Assembly: GCA_038396585.1 (NCBI GenBank)
Contig: CP121691.1
Coordinates: forward strand, 806,001 to 870,000
Origin: Vallitaleaceae bacterium 9-2
GTDB lineage: Bacteria; Bacillota; Clostridia; Lachnospirales; Vallitaleaceae
DNA length: 64,000 nt
Direction: 5' to 3'
Made by a program: the position numbers and the translations under genes. Each line of letters starts with the position of its first letter. The stretch's first letter is position 1. Positions 63,127 to 64,000 of the stretch are shown one piece after another. The notes beneath the pieces are model-generated. The model made no database searches. It was given only the letters and a program-made list of their open reading frames with translations, and was not told the DNA's origin.

Positions 63127-64000
63127 ATGATTGGGTTATTTAAATATGGAGATTTGTCGACGAAGATTCGAGCAATGACAGGAAAAATGCTGACTAAAGA
63201 TGATTATGAACAAATGATGAATAAGCCAAATGTCAAAGAAGTTGCCTTGTACCTAAAAAATAATACGTATTATAAAGAGGCGCTTAAAGATTTAAACGAA
63301 AGCGATATTCATCGTGGAAAACTTGAAGTTATGTTATATCGAGCTGTGGTGAGTGATGCGTTAAAAATAGCTAAACATCTTAGTGGGACAGAAAAGAAAA
63401 TTTATCGCTATATTTATCGTAAATTAGAGATTGAAGACTTGAAAAAAATGCTAAGAACATTAGCTTCGGGCAAATCACTTGAGACACTAGATAGAGCAGG
63501 CTTGTTTGTTAGTAGATACAGCCGTATTGATTTTGATAAATCCCTAGCAGCCAAAAATGTTAGTGAACTTGTGGATAGCTTAGAGGGAACGAATTTTTAT
63601 GGATTGCTGCATCCACTTATTACACCCAAAGGGGAAATGGACACGTTTATTGCTGAGATGATACTTGACTTATACTATTTTCAAAAAACTGCAAAACAAG
63701 TAAAAAAAGCAGAGTCAAGAACCGATCAACTTTTATTAGAACAGTTGCTTGGTGTGGAAGCGGACTTTAAGAATATCTTTTGGATTTATCGTGCAAAAAA
63801 ATATTATCACATGAATCGTGAAATGATTTTTAGATATTTGATACCACACACGTATAAACTGAACAAAAAAACGCTGTCTGAAATGATTGATGCCAATTCA
63901 ATTGATGGATTCATAAGCCGAGTGGAAAAAACCTATTATGGGCAGATTATTGATTTTACCCATGAGCGCGTTGAATTGCAATCGATGAGTTTTATCTACG
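63127..64000 (+). CDS. V-type ATPase subunit C (AC39-like), 3' end cut
   Basis: The first 291 codons of an open frame that runs off the right edge. 'TKIRAMTGKMLTKDDYEQMM' and the later 'GTNFYGLLHPL' fit the V0D/AC39 (NtpC) family, the central-stalk adaptor that seats the rotor on the membrane ring. The usual length is about 330 residues, so about 40 codons are missing. AGGAG lies seven bases before ATG 63127. Other subunits (I, K, E, A, B and D) are expected downstream, outside the window. Bacterial V-ATPases of this type often couple to Na+. Confidence 0.85.
   Translation, partial: MIGLFKYGDLSTKIRAMTGKMLTKDDYEQMMNKPNVKEVALYLKNNTYYKEALKDLNESDIHRGKLEVMLYRAVVSDALKIAKHLSGTEKKIYRYIYRKLEIEDLKKMLRTLASGKSLETLDRAGLFVSRYSRIDFDKSLAAKNVSELVDSLEGTNFYGLLHPLITPKGEMDTFIAEMILDLYYFQKTAKQVKKAESRTDQLLLEQLLGVEADFKNIFWIYRAKKYYHMNREMIFRYLIPHTYKLNKKTLSEMIDANSIDGFISRVEKTYYGQIIDFTHERVELQSMSFIY

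Noticed and set aside
1-64000. tRNA, rRNA, CRISPR array, insertion sequence or prophage
   Set aside because: No repeat-spacer pattern, terminal inverted repeats with transposase, integrase, or tRNA-like cloverleaf was seen while reading both strands.

Overview
The window is a gene-dense, AT-rich chromosomal stretch from an anaerobic Bacillota bacterium of class Clostridia, most likely near the Lachnospirales. The evidence is the rho-rpmE-DUF1385-prmC-prfA gene order, a pyruvate:ferredoxin oxidoreductase, a bifunctional AdhE, a GlgC/GlgD pair, a V-type ATPase, an archaeal-type aspartate-semialdehyde dehydrogenase, a DUF3787 spore-type small protein, and strong AGGAGG ribosome binding sites with occasional TTG or GTG starts. 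I saw no rRNA, tRNA, insertion sequence, prophage or CRISPR array. The species call is an inference from gene content.

Layout. 1-5400: tail of an MgtE Mg2+ transporter, then rho, rpmE and a DUF1385-prmC-prfA block. 5400-12600: a degenerate GGDEF protein on the minus strand, adhE behind a Rex-like operator, a Gfo/Idh oxidoreductase, and a DUF2294 (MpsC family) gene plus a CPA2 antiporter behind a leader that contains a terminator. 12600-19000: aconitase followed closely by a chemoreceptor, then an ABC-F ATPase on the minus strand. 19000-25150: a second Gfo/Idh gene, then the most unusual locus, a transcription factor that joins an XRE helix-turn-helix to a CarH-like cobalamin domain, coupled to two tandem MutS-like ATPases, with an ArsR-type regulator facing them.

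25300-34200: an alpha/beta hydrolase with a membrane-anchored Mur ligase, DegV, glgC-glgD (glycogen), cheX, ilvE, asd and the small DUF3787 gene. 34300-40730: a second chemoreceptor, a histidine kinase-response regulator pair with an HD-GYP phosphodiesterase, and citrate synthase. 40730-43950 (minus): a glycolipid operon of two GT4 glycosyltransferases and a flippase-like membrane protein. 44160-52320: one long apparent operon holding an amino-acid ABC importer, DUF3783 and UPF0316 proteins, a FetAB-like exporter, an SH3b lipoprotein, a GAF sensor and a Crp/Fnr regulator. 52380-57680: DUF47-PiT phosphate transport and pyruvate:ferredoxin oxidoreductase. 57790-64000: a metallophosphoesterase, YjbQ, a small acidic protein, addB without addA beside it, and the start of a V-type ATPase operon cut by the window edge.

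Together the genes describe a motile, fermentative anaerobe. Pyruvate goes to acetyl-CoA by the ferredoxin enzyme and on to ethanol by AdhE. Citrate synthase and aconitase give an oxidative partial TCA branch. Glycogen is stored, and Na+/H+ and V-ATPase systems handle ions. The best candidate for an undescribed system is the cobalamin-regulator/MutS-pair operon at 20049-24071, which carries a perfect 15-bp palindrome between its predicted -35 and -10 elements.
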